From NCBI GenBank assembly GCA_017409575.1, contig JAFQSM010000089.1, forward strand, positions 1 through 64,000: 64,000 nt of DNA, read 5' to 3'. Below the pieces are notes generated by a model. That model was not told the DNA's origin. It did no database searches and worked only from the letters and a program-made list of their open reading frames with translations. Below are positions 26,956 to 34,587 of this stretch, one piece after another; positions within the stretch are counted from its first letter, which is position 1; every line of letters starts with the position of its first letter. The position numbers and the translations under genes were made by a program. The stretch comes from Clostridia bacterium. Lineage in GTDB: Bacteria; Bacillota; Clostridia; Monoglobales; Monoglobaceae.

Positions 26956-28014
26956 ATGTTTACAACAAGTGGTGTTTTTATAATTCTGGCATTGGCAGTT
27001 GCATTTTTGATTTCATTTGCAACCACCCCTGCCGTTATCGCTCTTGCCAACAAGATAAAAGCAATCGATATACCCAAAGACGAACGCCGTGTTCACAAAA
27101 AACCCATCCCTTTGATTGGCGGCCTGGCAATTTTCTATGGATTTGTAATAAGTGTCCTTTGTTTTGCTGTCATTGACAGACCCACAATGGGTATCCTTTG
27201 TGGCTCGGTGATAATGGTTACAGTCGGGGTAATTGATGATATGCATGATTTAAATGCCAGAGTAAAGCTTATTTTTCAAATTCTGGCGGCACTTGTTGTT
27301 GTATATTTCGGCATTGAAATAAGACATATTGCAAATCCCTTTTTTGGATGGTTTGGTCCGGAATATATAAATCTTGGACTTTGGAGCATCCCGCTTACAA
27401 TAATATGGGTTGTCGGGGTAACAAATGCTGTCAATCTAATTGATGGCCTTGATGGACTGGCAGTTGGAATTTCGTCAATTGCATCGGTTGCGCTTTTGTC
27501 GCTTACGCTTCTTTCACAAAATCTTAATGCGGCGATTATTACAGCGGCTCTTGCAGGTGCAGGTTTTGGTTTTTTGCCTTACAACTTCAATCCTGCAAAA
27601 ATATTTATGGGTGATACCGGCTCGACATTTTTGGGTTTTGTACTTGCCTGCATTTCAATTCAGGGTCTTATGAAGATGTATGCGATTATATCTTTTGCTA
27701 TACCTGTTCTTATTTTGGGACTCCCCATTTTTGACACGGTATTTGCAATTGTCCGTCGAATAGCAAAAAAGAAGCCCATAATGTCACCTGACAGAGGACA
27801 CCTTCATCACAGACTTCTGGATATGGGTCTTTCGCAAAAACAGACGGTTGGCATACTTTATACACTTACCAGTATTCTTTGCCTTACTGCCGTTGTTATG
27901 GCACTCAAGGATGCACTTCGCGGACTTATTCTTGTGTTTGCGGTGCTTTTTGTACTGATTGTAAGTTTGATTGTTATGGAACCCAAGGAGGAAGAAAAAG
28001 ATGAACAAAATTAA
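26956..28014 (+). CDS. tagO: Undecaprenyl-phosphate sugar-1-phosphate transferase (TagO/WecA/MraY family)
   Basis: This 352-residue integral membrane enzyme has about 11 helices. The Asp-rich loops VIDDMHDLNARVK and NLIDGLDGLAVG bind metal and substrate. FMGDTGSTFLGF and RGHLHHRLLDMG are the WecA/TagO-type signatures. It transfers GlcNAc-1-phosphate or a similar sugar phosphate from a UDP-sugar to the lipid carrier, the first step of wall teichoic acid or another glycopolymer. It overlaps wecB, which supplies UDP-ManNAc for the same pathway. Confidence 0.92.
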   Translation: MFTTSGVFIILALAVAFLISFATTPAVIALANKIKAIDIPKDERRVHKKPIPLIGGLAIFYGFVISVLCFAVIDRPTMGILCGSVIMVTVGVIDDMHDLNARVKLIFQILAALVVVYFGIEIRHIANPFFGWFGPEYINLGLWSIPLTIIWVVGVTNAVNLIDGLDGLAVGISSIASVALLSLTLLSQNLNAAIITAALAGAGFGFLPYNFNPAKIFMGDTGSTFLGFVLACISIQGLMKMYAIISFAIPVLILGLPIFDTVFAIVRRIAKKKPIMSPDRGHLHHRLLDMGLSQKQTVGILYTLTSILCLTAVVMALKDALRGLILVFAVLFVLIVSLIVMEPKEEEKDEQN

Positions 28015-29122
28015 GGTTATGACAATATTCGGCACACGCCCCGAAGCAATAAAAATGGCGCCGCTTGTAAAGGAACTTGAAAAACGCGAAGAAATCGAGT
28101 CAATAGTTTGCGTTACAGCTCAGCACAGACAGATGCTTGACCAGGTGCTTGATATTTTTGAAATAAAACCCGATTATGACCTCAATATTATGAAAGACAG
28201 ACAAACTCTTTTAAGTATCACAACAAGAGGTCTTGAGGGTCTTGACGAGGTAATGAAAGAGGCAAAACCCGACATCGTACTTGTGCACGGTGATACATCC
28301 ACAACTTTTGTGGGCAGCCTTGCGGCTTTCTACAACCAGATTACAGTAGGTCATGTCGAGGCAGGACTTCGTACCTATGACAAGTATTCGCCATTTCCCG
28401 AAGAGGTAAACCGTCGCCTGACCGGTGTGATAGCAGATATGCACTTTGCCCCGACTGAGCGAAACCGCGCAAATCTTCTTAAGGAAAATGTTTCGGACGA
28501 GACAATCTATATAACAGGAAATACAGTTATTGATGCACTCAAGACGACAGTAAGGGCGGACTACAGCTTTAAAGACGAAACACTTGCGAATATGGACTGG
28601 GATGGCAAGAGGGTAATTGTTATGACAGCTCACAGACGCGAAAATTTGGGTAAACCGCTTGAAAATATCTGTATGGCAGTTAAACGCCTTGTAGAGGAGT
28701 TTGAGGACATAGAGGTTGTTTATCCGGTGCATATGAACCCTGCAGTACGCGAGGTTGCAAACAAGGTTTTGGGAAATATGGACAGAGTAAAGCTGATCGA
28801 GCCTGTAAACGCTGACGAGCTTCACAACGCGATAAGCCGCAGCTTTATGGTTATGACCGACTCGGGCGGACTTCAGGAGGAAGCCCCCTCACTTGGAAAA
28901 CCTGTTTTGGTTATGCGTACCGAAACCGAACGCCCCGAGGCTGTTGATGCAGGAACAGTAAAGATTGCAGGCGTGGAAGAAGATAACATATACAATATGG
29001 CAAAAACCCTGCTTACAAAGCCGGAGGAATATGCCAAAATGGCAAAAGCAATAAATCCTTATGGTGATGGCCATGCATCAGAGCGAATTGTGGATGCGAT
29101 TATTGAAAAATATAGTAAGTAG
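28001..29122 (+). CDS. wecB: UDP-N-acetylglucosamine 2-epimerase (non-hydrolysing)
   Basis: I start at ATG 28001, with AGGAGG 9 bases upstream and a 14-base overlap with tagO; 373 residues. Family motifs: IFGTRPEAIKMAPL, HGDTSTTF, GHVEAGLRT, SPFPEEVNR and TDSGGLQEEAPSLGKPVLV. It interconverts UDP-GlcNAc and UDP-ManNAc for cell-wall polymer synthesis. A strong terminator follows and closes the long + strand run. Confidence 0.97.
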   Translation: MNKIKVMTIFGTRPEAIKMAPLVKELEKREEIESIVCVTAQHRQMLDQVLDIFEIKPDYDLNIMKDRQTLLSITTRGLEGLDEVMKEAKPDIVLVHGDTSTTFVGSLAAFYNQITVGHVEAGLRTYDKYSPFPEEVNRRLTGVIADMHFAPTERNRANLLKENVSDETIYITGNTVIDALKTTVRADYSFKDETLANMDWDGKRVIVMTAHRRENLGKPLENICMAVKRLVEEFEDIEVVYPVHMNPAVREVANKVLGNMDRVKLIEPVNADELHNAISRSFMVMTDSGGLQEEAPSLGKPVLVMRTETERPEAVDAGTVKIAGVEEDNIYNMAKTLLTKPEEYAKMAKAINPYGDGHASERIVDAIIEKYSK

Positions 29123-29124
29123 TA

Positions 29125-29156
29125 AAAAAGCCTTTCCGAAATGGAAAGGCTTTTGC
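29125..29156. terminator. Terminator after wecB
   Basis: AAAAGCCTTTCC, loop GAAAT, GGAAAGGCTTTT. It is symmetrical and can also serve the minus-strand XRE gene that ends at 29176. Confidence 0.92.
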
Positions 29157-29175
29157 TATTATTTTATCTCTTGTT

Positions 29176-29400
29176 CTAAACTATCAAATTCGGGAGTTGA
29201 AAAAATTCACCTAAAGAGATATCCAAACCATCACAAAACTTCTTAATAGTTTTGATTGAAATATCCCTACGTTTTTTGTCTGTCATACTATAGGCGGTAG
29301 ATGGAGTGACACCCGATAAATTTGCCAGCTCATTTATTTTTATGTTTCTTTGTTTACACAAATTCAAAAATCTTTTCACTACAGCATCTTTTACATCCAC
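29176..29400 (-). CDS. Small XRE-family HTH regulator
   Basis: This 74-residue protein is essentially one Cro/C1 helix-turn-helix domain (KINELANLSGVTPSTAYSMTD, then ISIKTIKKFCDGLDISLGEFF). It has a GTG start with GAGGTG 7 bases upstream. Such single-domain regulators are common in Clostridia and their targets are unknown. It lies 51 bases downstream of the ribbon-helix-helix gene on the same strand, and both interrupt the space between wecB and pfkB. Confidence 0.85.
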   Translation of the reverse strand: MDVKDAVVKRFLNLCKQRNIKINELANLSGVTPSTAYSMTDKKRRDISIKTIKKFCDGLDISLGEFFQLPNLIV

Positions 29401-29451
29401 TAAAATTCACCTCATAAATATTTTATGATATTTTACAAAAACAGAGCTGTT

Positions 29452-29637
29452 TTACAGCTCCGTTTTTGCGTTTAAGTCAATTTTGCCGTGCTCGGCTTCA
29501 AAATCTGATATTCTTTTCTTTATCATTTGTTCAAGCTCTTTATTTTTCGTTCTACCTTCATATTCAGCAACATATCCCAATTTGTCAAGCAAATTACGGT
29601 TGATTCTAAGAGTGTATCGGGTTAAATTATCTGCCAT
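29452..29637 (-). CDS. Arc-type ribbon-helix-helix DNA-binding protein
   Basis: The 61 residues have the RHH layout: a beta strand (RYTLRINRNLLDKL), then two helices (GYVAEYEGRTKNKELEQMIKKRISDFE). Such proteins are antitoxins or small repressors that bind short repeated operators as dimers. The region directly upstream (29641-29721) has several TGACG(C) words in both orientations around a divergent consensus promoter, a likely operator. SD GGAGG 9 bases upstream. No toxin gene is beside it. Confidence 0.85.
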   Translation of the reverse strand: MADNLTRYTLRINRNLLDKLGYVAEYEGRTKNKELEQMIKKRISDFEAEHGKIDLNAKTEL

Positions 29638-29662
29638 TTTTTGACGCCTCCATAAATAATTA

Positions 29663-29691
29663 TTGACATAATTATAGCGTCATAATATAAT
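29663..29691 (+). promoter_or_regulatory. Perfect consensus promoter with TGACGC operator words
   Basis: TTGACA (29663-29668), 17-base spacer, TATAAT (29686-29691). GCGTCA (minus-strand TGACGC) lies inside the spacer. Further TGACG words sit at 29642, 29705 and 29716. It points to the Cys-rich gene and is divergent from the RHH gene. Confidence 0.85.
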
Positions 29692-29746
29692 GTTAATATA
29701 AAAATGACGAAATTTTGACGCAATATTTTTGTTTAGGAGGATAAAA

Positions 29747-29959
29747 ATGTTTATTGATGTAACAGGTGTAAAGTTGATTCCGGGGAATAATGGTGACAAT
29801 TGTCCGGGGAATGATGAAACATTTGATGAAAATGGGGAGTTAATCGGGATGTGTTGTGATGAATGTAATTTTTTGATGTGTTGCTTGCCGGGTCATGACA
29901 AAAAGAAGTGTATTGTTTGCAAAAGAAACGAGTGTCCCCGTGCCGGCAAAGGATATTAA
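29747..29959 (+). CDS. Small Cys-rich protein of unknown function
   Basis: I start at ATG 29747 (AGGAGG 7 bases upstream); 70 residues. Nine cysteines fall mostly in the second half: one in NCPGN, then CCDEC, CC, CIVC and CPR, with H in LPGHDKKK. They could form a metal or zinc-knuckle site. I recall similar short proteins in other Clostridia but know no function. It is driven by a perfect consensus promoter divergent from the RHH gene, which suggests that the RHH protein represses it. Confidence 0.75.
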   Translation: MFIDVTGVKLIPGNNGDNCPGNDETFDENGELIGMCCDECNFLMCCLPGHDKKKCIVCKRNECPRAGKGY

Positions 29960-29990
29960 AAAAGGAAGCAGTGTTATCTGCTTCCTTTTG
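29959..29990. terminator. Terminator between the Cys-rich and Dabb genes
   Basis: AAAAGGAAGCAG and CTGCTTCCTTTT flank a 6-base loop. It lies between convergent genes, so it can act in both directions. Confidence 0.9.
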
Positions 29991-30005
29991 CCTGTTGTGA
30001 AAAAA

Positions 30006-30305
30006 TTATACCTCAAAATCAAAGCATTTTCTTTCGCCAACAACCGAACGGACAAATGTTGCAACAGCAACGTGGTCGGGGTTGACCTGATATGCTTCAA
30101 GTGCGGCCTGATCTTTAAAGGATGAGTCAAGAAGCAAGTCGCCCTTTGAAGACGGAAGCGGCGAGATGTGTACCTCGGCGTTTAAAAGACCGTCGATTTT
30201 GCCCACAAGGCTTTCAATTCCTGTCTTTATCTTTGCTGCAAATTCAGCCTTTTCGGCTGCAGAATATTCTTCCTTAAAACTCCATATTATTACATGTCTT
30301 ACCAT
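30006..30305 (-). CDS. Dabb (stress-responsive alpha/beta barrel) family protein
   Basis: The 99 residues start with the family opening MVRHVIIWSFKEE and contain the typical late block YQVNPDHVAVATFVR. The fold is a dimeric ferredoxin-like barrel. Bacterial members have no settled function; relatives are polyketide cyclases and stress proteins. SD AAAGGAG. Single gene, convergent with the Cys-rich gene. Confidence 0.92.
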   Translation of the reverse strand: MVRHVIIWSFKEEYSAAEKAEFAAKIKTGIESLVGKIDGLLNAEVHISPLPSSKGDLLLDSSFKDQAALEAYQVNPDHVAVATFVRSVVGERKCFDFEV

Positions 30306-30402
30306 TTTTAAGTCTCCTTTATTCTTATATTTTCAACTGTTTTATTCTATCATATACCAGGCTTAAAGTCAAACTTTTAAGAAAAAATTAGAGGTACAAT
30401 AG

Positions 30403-30431
30403 TTGATTTTGGGATTGGGGCGTGGTATAAT
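30403..30431 (+). promoter_or_regulatory. Promoter of pfkB
   Basis: TTGATT (30403-30408), 17-base spacer, TATAAT (30426-30431). It gives a leader of roughly 115 bases before the ATG at 30556. Confidence 0.75.
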
Positions 30432-30448
30432 GAATTTGAAGTCTTATG

Positions 30449-30481
30449 AACTTTCAATATGTTGATTACACAACGAAAGTT
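30449..30481 (+). other. Stem-loop in the pfkB leader
   Basis: AACTTTC and GAAAGTT close an outer stem, with an inner GTTG/CAAC stem over an ATTACA loop. It starts about 10 bases after the expected +1. No known riboswitch class is recognised. Confidence 0.5.
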
Positions 30482-30555
30482 TGGTTGTTATGATATTTTC
30501 TCTTGGTTTGTCACAGGAAAAACAAAAGATGAATAATTGCAGGAAGTGATTTTTT

Positions 30556-31473
30556 ATGATATACACCCTGACCCTCAATCCGGCGCTTGACTATGTTGTC
30601 AAAACTGAAGAATTTTTGCCCGGTGAGCTTAATCGTATGGAAAGCGAGCAACTTTTTGTGGGAGGAAAAGGAATAAATGTATCAAGAGTTTTAAAGACTC
30701 TTGGAGTGTCCTCAACTGCAATGGGTTTTGTCGCAGGATTTATCGGGAAAGAGATAGAGGAAAGCTTGACAAAAGAGGGAATATCAACCGATTTTGTAAG
30801 GCTTGGAAAAGGCAATTCGCGCATAAATATTAAAATAAAAGCAGAGCAGGAGACCGAACTTAACGGCAAAGGGCCAAAAGTTGATATAGCGGCAAAAGAG
30901 AAGTTGTTCAGAAAACTTGGGTGCCTTAAAAAAGGCGATATCCTTGTTATGTCGGGCAGTAATGCAAACGGATTGTCGGATGACATCTATGCCGGGATAA
31001 TGCAAAGCTTAGAGGGAAGAGGCATTGACTTTGTGGTAGATGCATCAGGGGGACTTTTGAAAAAAGCTCTTTGCTTTAAGCCGTGGCTTATAAAGCCAAA
31101 CAAACAGGAGCTTGAGCAGTTTTTTGATTGCAGGATTGAAAGTACGGACCAGGCTTTGATATATGCAAAACGATTTTTGGAATATGGCACCAAAAACATT
31201 TTGTTATCACTGGGCAAAGACGGAGCAATATTTGTCAGCAGCCAGGAACTTGCATACAAAGTCACAGCACCTTTGGGCAAAGTTGTCAATACGGTTGGCG
31301 CGGGGGATTCGATGGTGGCAGGATTTCTGGCAGGACACAGCCTGTACGAAAATACTGAGGAAATCCTGAAGCTTGCAGTGGCATCAGGAAGTGCAACAGC
31401 ATTTTCGGGGGACCTTGCCCAAAAAGAAGACATTGTGCATTTGTTTGACAAGGTTATGATTGAGAAAATTTAA
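30556..31473 (+). CDS. pfkB: 1-phosphofructokinase / tagatose-6-phosphate kinase family (PfkB)
   Basis: This 305-residue sugar kinase of the ribokinase/PfkB family has N-terminal MIYTLTLNPALDYVV and GGKGINVSRVLKTLG. The anion hole and catalytic Asp are in NTVGAGDSMVAGFLAG. The opening is typical of FruK/LacC-type enzymes that phosphorylate fructose-1-phosphate or tagatose-6-phosphate. No fru PTS gene or FruR regulator is adjacent, so the sugar is not settled. The gene has its own promoter and a structured leader; apt follows after 40 bases. Confidence 0.92.
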   Translation: MIYTLTLNPALDYVVKTEEFLPGELNRMESEQLFVGGKGINVSRVLKTLGVSSTAMGFVAGFIGKEIEESLTKEGISTDFVRLGKGNSRINIKIKAEQETELNGKGPKVDIAAKEKLFRKLGCLKKGDILVMSGSNANGLSDDIYAGIMQSLEGRGIDFVVDASGGLLKKALCFKPWLIKPNKQELEQFFDCRIESTDQALIYAKRFLEYGTKNILLSLGKDGAIFVSSQELAYKVTAPLGKVVNTVGAGDSMVAGFLAGHSLYENTEEILKLAVASGSATAFSGDLAQKEDIVHLFDKVMIEKI

Positions 31474-31513
31474 AGTAAGATAAAATAAATTTATTAAAGG
31501 AGACTGAACCACA

Positions 31514-32074
31514 ATGAAGGAATTTTATACTATGGAAATCGCTGGCGTCAAGAGAGATTTGCCGCTTTGCAGCGTTGCAGAAGATTTTTATATTGCAGGC
31601 TTTGTTATGTTTGGGGATGTAGAAATCACAAAAAAGGCGGCAGAAGCACTTTTAAAAAAAGCGCCTGAGTTTGATGTTATGATTACTGCTGAGTCAAAGG
31701 GAATACCGCTTCTTTATGAAATGGCAAGACAGGCAGGTCACAACTATTATGTTGTTGCACGCAAGGGTCCAAAAGTTTATATGAAGGATATAATAACAAC
31801 CGAGGTTGACTCGATAACAACAAGACACACACAAACCCTTTGCATAGGCAAGACCGAGGCAGATGCAATGCGTGGAAAGCGTGTTTTGATAGTTGATGAT
31901 GTAATCAGCACCGGCGAGTCTCTTGCTGCGCTTGAAACACTTGTTAATCAGGTGGGCGGAAATATCGTCGGCAAAATGGCAGTTCTTGCCGAGGGCGATG
32001 CGGCAAACCGTGACGATTTGATTTACCTCGAAAAACTCCCTGTGTTTCATGCAGACGGAAGTGTGATAGAATAA
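31514..32074 (+). CDS. apt: Adenine phosphoribosyltransferase-like protein
   Basis: This 186-residue type I phosphoribosyltransferase has the PRPP loop VLIVDDVISTGESLAALE and MITAESKGIPLLYEMARQ in the Apt/Xpt-type position. Closest in form to adenine phosphoribosyltransferase, which makes AMP from adenine and PRPP. Some Clostridia carry such paralogues with uncertain substrates, so the base is an inference. SD AAAGGAGA. Confidence 0.82.
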   Translation: MKEFYTMEIAGVKRDLPLCSVAEDFYIAGFVMFGDVEITKKAAEALLKKAPEFDVMITAESKGIPLLYEMARQAGHNYYVVARKGPKVYMKDIITTEVDSITTRHTQTLCIGKTEADAMRGKRVLIVDDVISTGESLAALETLVNQVGGNIVGKMAVLAEGDAANRDDLIYLEKLPVFHADGSVIE

Positions 32075-32146
32075 TAACCGAAGAGGAATTTTTTGACCGT
32101 TAAATGATATAATAAGAATTATTAAATATTTTGTACGGAGGACTTT

Positions 32147-33079
32147 ATGGCTAAGATATATAATTCAGCAGAAGAATTGATAGGGAAAACCCCGATTATG
32201 GAGGTTAAGAATATAGAAAAAGCTTTTGACCTCAAAGCGAGAGTTTTTGCAAAGCTTGAATATCTTAATCCTGCCGGGTCAGTAAAGGACAGAGCGGCAC
32301 TCCGTATGATTGATGATGCCGAAAAATCGGGAAAACTCAAAAAAGGCGCAGTGATTATTGAACCGACTTCGGGTAATACCGGCATAGGTCTTGCTCTTGT
32401 TTCGGCGGTAAGGGGTTATCGCCTGATAATTGTTATGCCTGACACAATGTCTTTGGAACGCCGTCAGATTATGATTGCTTATGGTGCAGAACTTGTCTTG
32501 ACAGACGGCAAAAAGGGAATGAAAGGTGCAATCGAAAAAGCTAATGAGCTTGCCGGCGAGATTCCGGAAAGCTTTATACCGGGACAGTTTGAAAACCCAT
32601 CAAATGCGGCGGCACATTTTGATTCTACAGGCCCCGAGATTTATGAAGATACTGATGGTAATATAGATATTTTTGTTGCAGGGGTTGGCACAGGCGGTAC
32701 AATAACTGGAACAGGCAGATATCTTAAGTCTAAAAACCCCAATATACAGATAATTGCGGCAGAACCCGAAAATTCTGCTGTTTTGTCGGGCGAGGTGGCA
32801 GGACCTCACAAACTTCAGGGGATTGGTGCAGGATTTGTGCCAGATGTGCTTGATGCTGATGTTTTTGACGAAGTGGTAAAGGTGTCAGAGGAAAAAGCTT
32901 TTGAATGCGGAAGAATGATGGCAAAAAAAGAAGGAATACTGGTTGGAATTTCGTCAGGCGCGGCACTTGCGGCTGCAATAGAAATTGCAAAAAGACCCGA
33001 AAATGAGGGGAAAAACATTGTTGTTTTGCTCCCTGATACCGGGGACAGATATCTTTCGACCGAGATGTTTAATATTTAA
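32147..33079 (+). CDS. cysK: Cysteine synthase A (O-acetylserine sulfhydrylase)
   Basis: This 310-residue PLP enzyme makes cysteine from O-acetylserine and sulfide. The PLP lysine is in NPAGSVKDRAALRM, the substrate loop is EPTSGNTGIGLA, and the phosphate-binding glycine loop is GVGTGGTITGTGRYLK. Near the C-terminus LVGISSGAALAAA is present. Length is normal. It precedes metF and metH, making a sulfur amino-acid cluster. Confidence 0.96.
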   Translation: MAKIYNSAEELIGKTPIMEVKNIEKAFDLKARVFAKLEYLNPAGSVKDRAALRMIDDAEKSGKLKKGAVIIEPTSGNTGIGLALVSAVRGYRLIIVMPDTMSLERRQIMIAYGAELVLTDGKKGMKGAIEKANELAGEIPESFIPGQFENPSNAAAHFDSTGPEIYEDTDGNIDIFVAGVGTGGTITGTGRYLKSKNPNIQIIAAEPENSAVLSGEVAGPHKLQGIGAGFVPDVLDADVFDEVVKVSEEKAFECGRMMAKKEGILVGISSGAALAAAIEIAKRPENEGKNIVVLLPDTGDRYLSTEMFNI

Positions 33080-33122
33080 GGGTTAAGGGGTTAAGTGCCA
33101 CTTGAATTAAGGAAGTGAAAGT

Positions 33123-33983
33123 ATGAAAGTTATTGATATAATAAAGGGAGAAAAACCCTCGCTTAGCTTTGAGGTGTTTCCGCCAAAACTGAGCGCCAAT
33201 TTTGAATCTGTGATGCAAGCTACTGCAAAAATCGCAGAGCTTAAGCCAAGCTTTATGAGCGTTACATACGGTGCAGGGGGCGGTACTTCAAAGTATACCG
33301 CAGATATTGCATCAAAGCTTTTGAATATGGGTGTTACACCAATTGCGCATCTCAGCTGTATTTCTTCAAAAAGGGATGAAATAGAGCTTCTGCTGAGCGA
33401 TTTGAAAGAGCGGGGGATTGAGAATATTCTTGCGCTCAGGGGCGATATTTCTGACGGAATGGACAGGACAAATCTTGAATACCACTATGCAAGCGAGCTG
33501 GCATCCGAAATCCGTGATTTTGGCGGTTTTTGCATAGGAGGTGCATGCTATCCCGAGACACATCCCGAAAGCAGAAACAGCAAAGAGGATATTGACAGTC
33601 TTAAAATCAAGGTTGAAAACGGCTGCGAATTTTTGACTACCCAGATGTTTTTTGACAATAATATTTTGTACAACTTTATGTACAGATTGTACCGCGAGGG
33701 AGTGGATGTGCCGGTTGTTGCAGGAATTATGCCTGTGACAAATGCCGCTCAAATAAAGCGAATTTGTTCAATCTCGCAAAATGTACTGCCGCAAAGGTTT
33801 TTAAGACTTGTTGACCGATATGGCGAAAATCCCGAAGCTATGAAGCAGGCAGGAATTGCCTATGCCACTGAGCAGATTATTGACCTTTATGCAAATGGTG
33901 TCAATGCAGTGCACGTATATTCGATGAATAAGCCGGATGTTGCGGCGGCAATACAAAATAATATTTCGGAGATTTTACGATGA
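33123..33983 (+). CDS. metF: 5,10-methylenetetrahydrofolate reductase
   Basis: This 286-residue TIM-barrel flavoprotein makes 5-methyl-THF, the methyl donor for MetH. The N-terminal SFEVFPPKLSANFE carries the conserved Glu. GAGGGTSKYTADIA, NILALRGDI and FLTTQMFFDN are family blocks. It overlaps the next gene by 4 bases (ATGA) and is clearly in one operon with metH. Confidence 0.95.
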   Translation: MKVIDIIKGEKPSLSFEVFPPKLSANFESVMQATAKIAELKPSFMSVTYGAGGGTSKYTADIASKLLNMGVTPIAHLSCISSKRDEIELLLSDLKERGIENILALRGDISDGMDRTNLEYHYASELASEIRDFGGFCIGGACYPETHPESRNSKEDIDSLKIKVENGCEFLTTQMFFDNNILYNFMYRLYREGVDVPVVAGIMPVTNAAQIKRICSISQNVLPQRFLRLVDRYGENPEAMKQAGIAYATEQIIDLYANGVNAVHVYSMNKPDVAAAIQNNISEILR

Positions 33984-34567
33984 ATTTGGTTAGCTGCGGT
34001 ACTCTTGCGGTGAGTGATATACCAATAAATGAATACGAACTTTCGATGCGTTTGAGTACCGAAAAAGGTTTCAGGAATGAAGATATTGAGCGGAATTTTG
34101 AAAGACTTCAAAAAGAGATTTCGTGCCGCTATCTGTATGCAAGGACTTTTGCAAAAAGGTTTGAAAACGGCAACTTAGACCTTGGGTTTGGCGAATTCAA
34201 AAGCGAGACGCTGCTTAAAAACCTTAAGGATAGCGAAGAGGTCTTTGTGTTTGCTGTGACCTTGGGCATAGGGGTTGACAGACTTCTTAATAAGCTTTCA
34301 AAAATATCTCTTGCGGATTATTTTATAACAGATGCAATTTCTTCGGCTTTGGCAGAGGGAGCAGCAAATGAGGCTGATGCTCGAATAAAAAAGGATATCT
34401 TGTGCAGACCAAGATTCAGCCCGGGGTTTGGCGATTTATCGCTTGAAATTCAGCCAAAGCTTTTGAGTTTTTTAAATGCTCAAAAACTGCTTGGGATAAG
34501 CATTGGCAAGTCTTATCTTATGTCACCGATGAAGACTGTTACCGCAATAATGGGGATAATTGAATAA
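33980..34567 (+). CDS. Separate methionine synthase reactivation-domain protein
   Basis: This 195-residue protein corresponds to the C-terminal activation (AdoMet-binding) domain of cobalamin-dependent methionine synthase. It has RPRFSPGFGDLSLEIQPKLL (the family's R-x-S-P-G-Y/F-G-D) and SYLMSPMKTVTAIMGI. In E. coli this is the last domain of MetH; Thermotoga has a stand-alone version (TM0269). It overlaps metF by 4 bases and lies 20 bases before metH, which lacks the domain. The two proteins presumably work together to reduce and remethylate inactive cob(II)alamin. Confidence 0.88.
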   Translation: MNLVSCGTLAVSDIPINEYELSMRLSTEKGFRNEDIERNFERLQKEISCRYLYARTFAKRFENGNLDLGFGEFKSETLLKNLKDSEEVFVFAVTLGIGVDRLLNKLSKISLADYFITDAISSALAEGAANEADARIKKDILCRPRFSPGFGDLSLEIQPKLLSFLNAQKLLGISIGKSYLMSPMKTVTAIMGIIE

Positions 34568-34587
34568 ATATTTAAGGGTGATTTTAA

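Noticed and set aside
29452-29637. RHH gene plus XRE gene as a toxin-antitoxin pair
   Set aside because: Both are DNA-binding proteins, neither neighbour looks like a toxin, and the genes are spaced rather than overlapping.
32093-32113. TTGACC and TATAAT upstream of cysK
   Set aside because: The spacer is only 9 bases, so it is not a workable sigma-A promoter.
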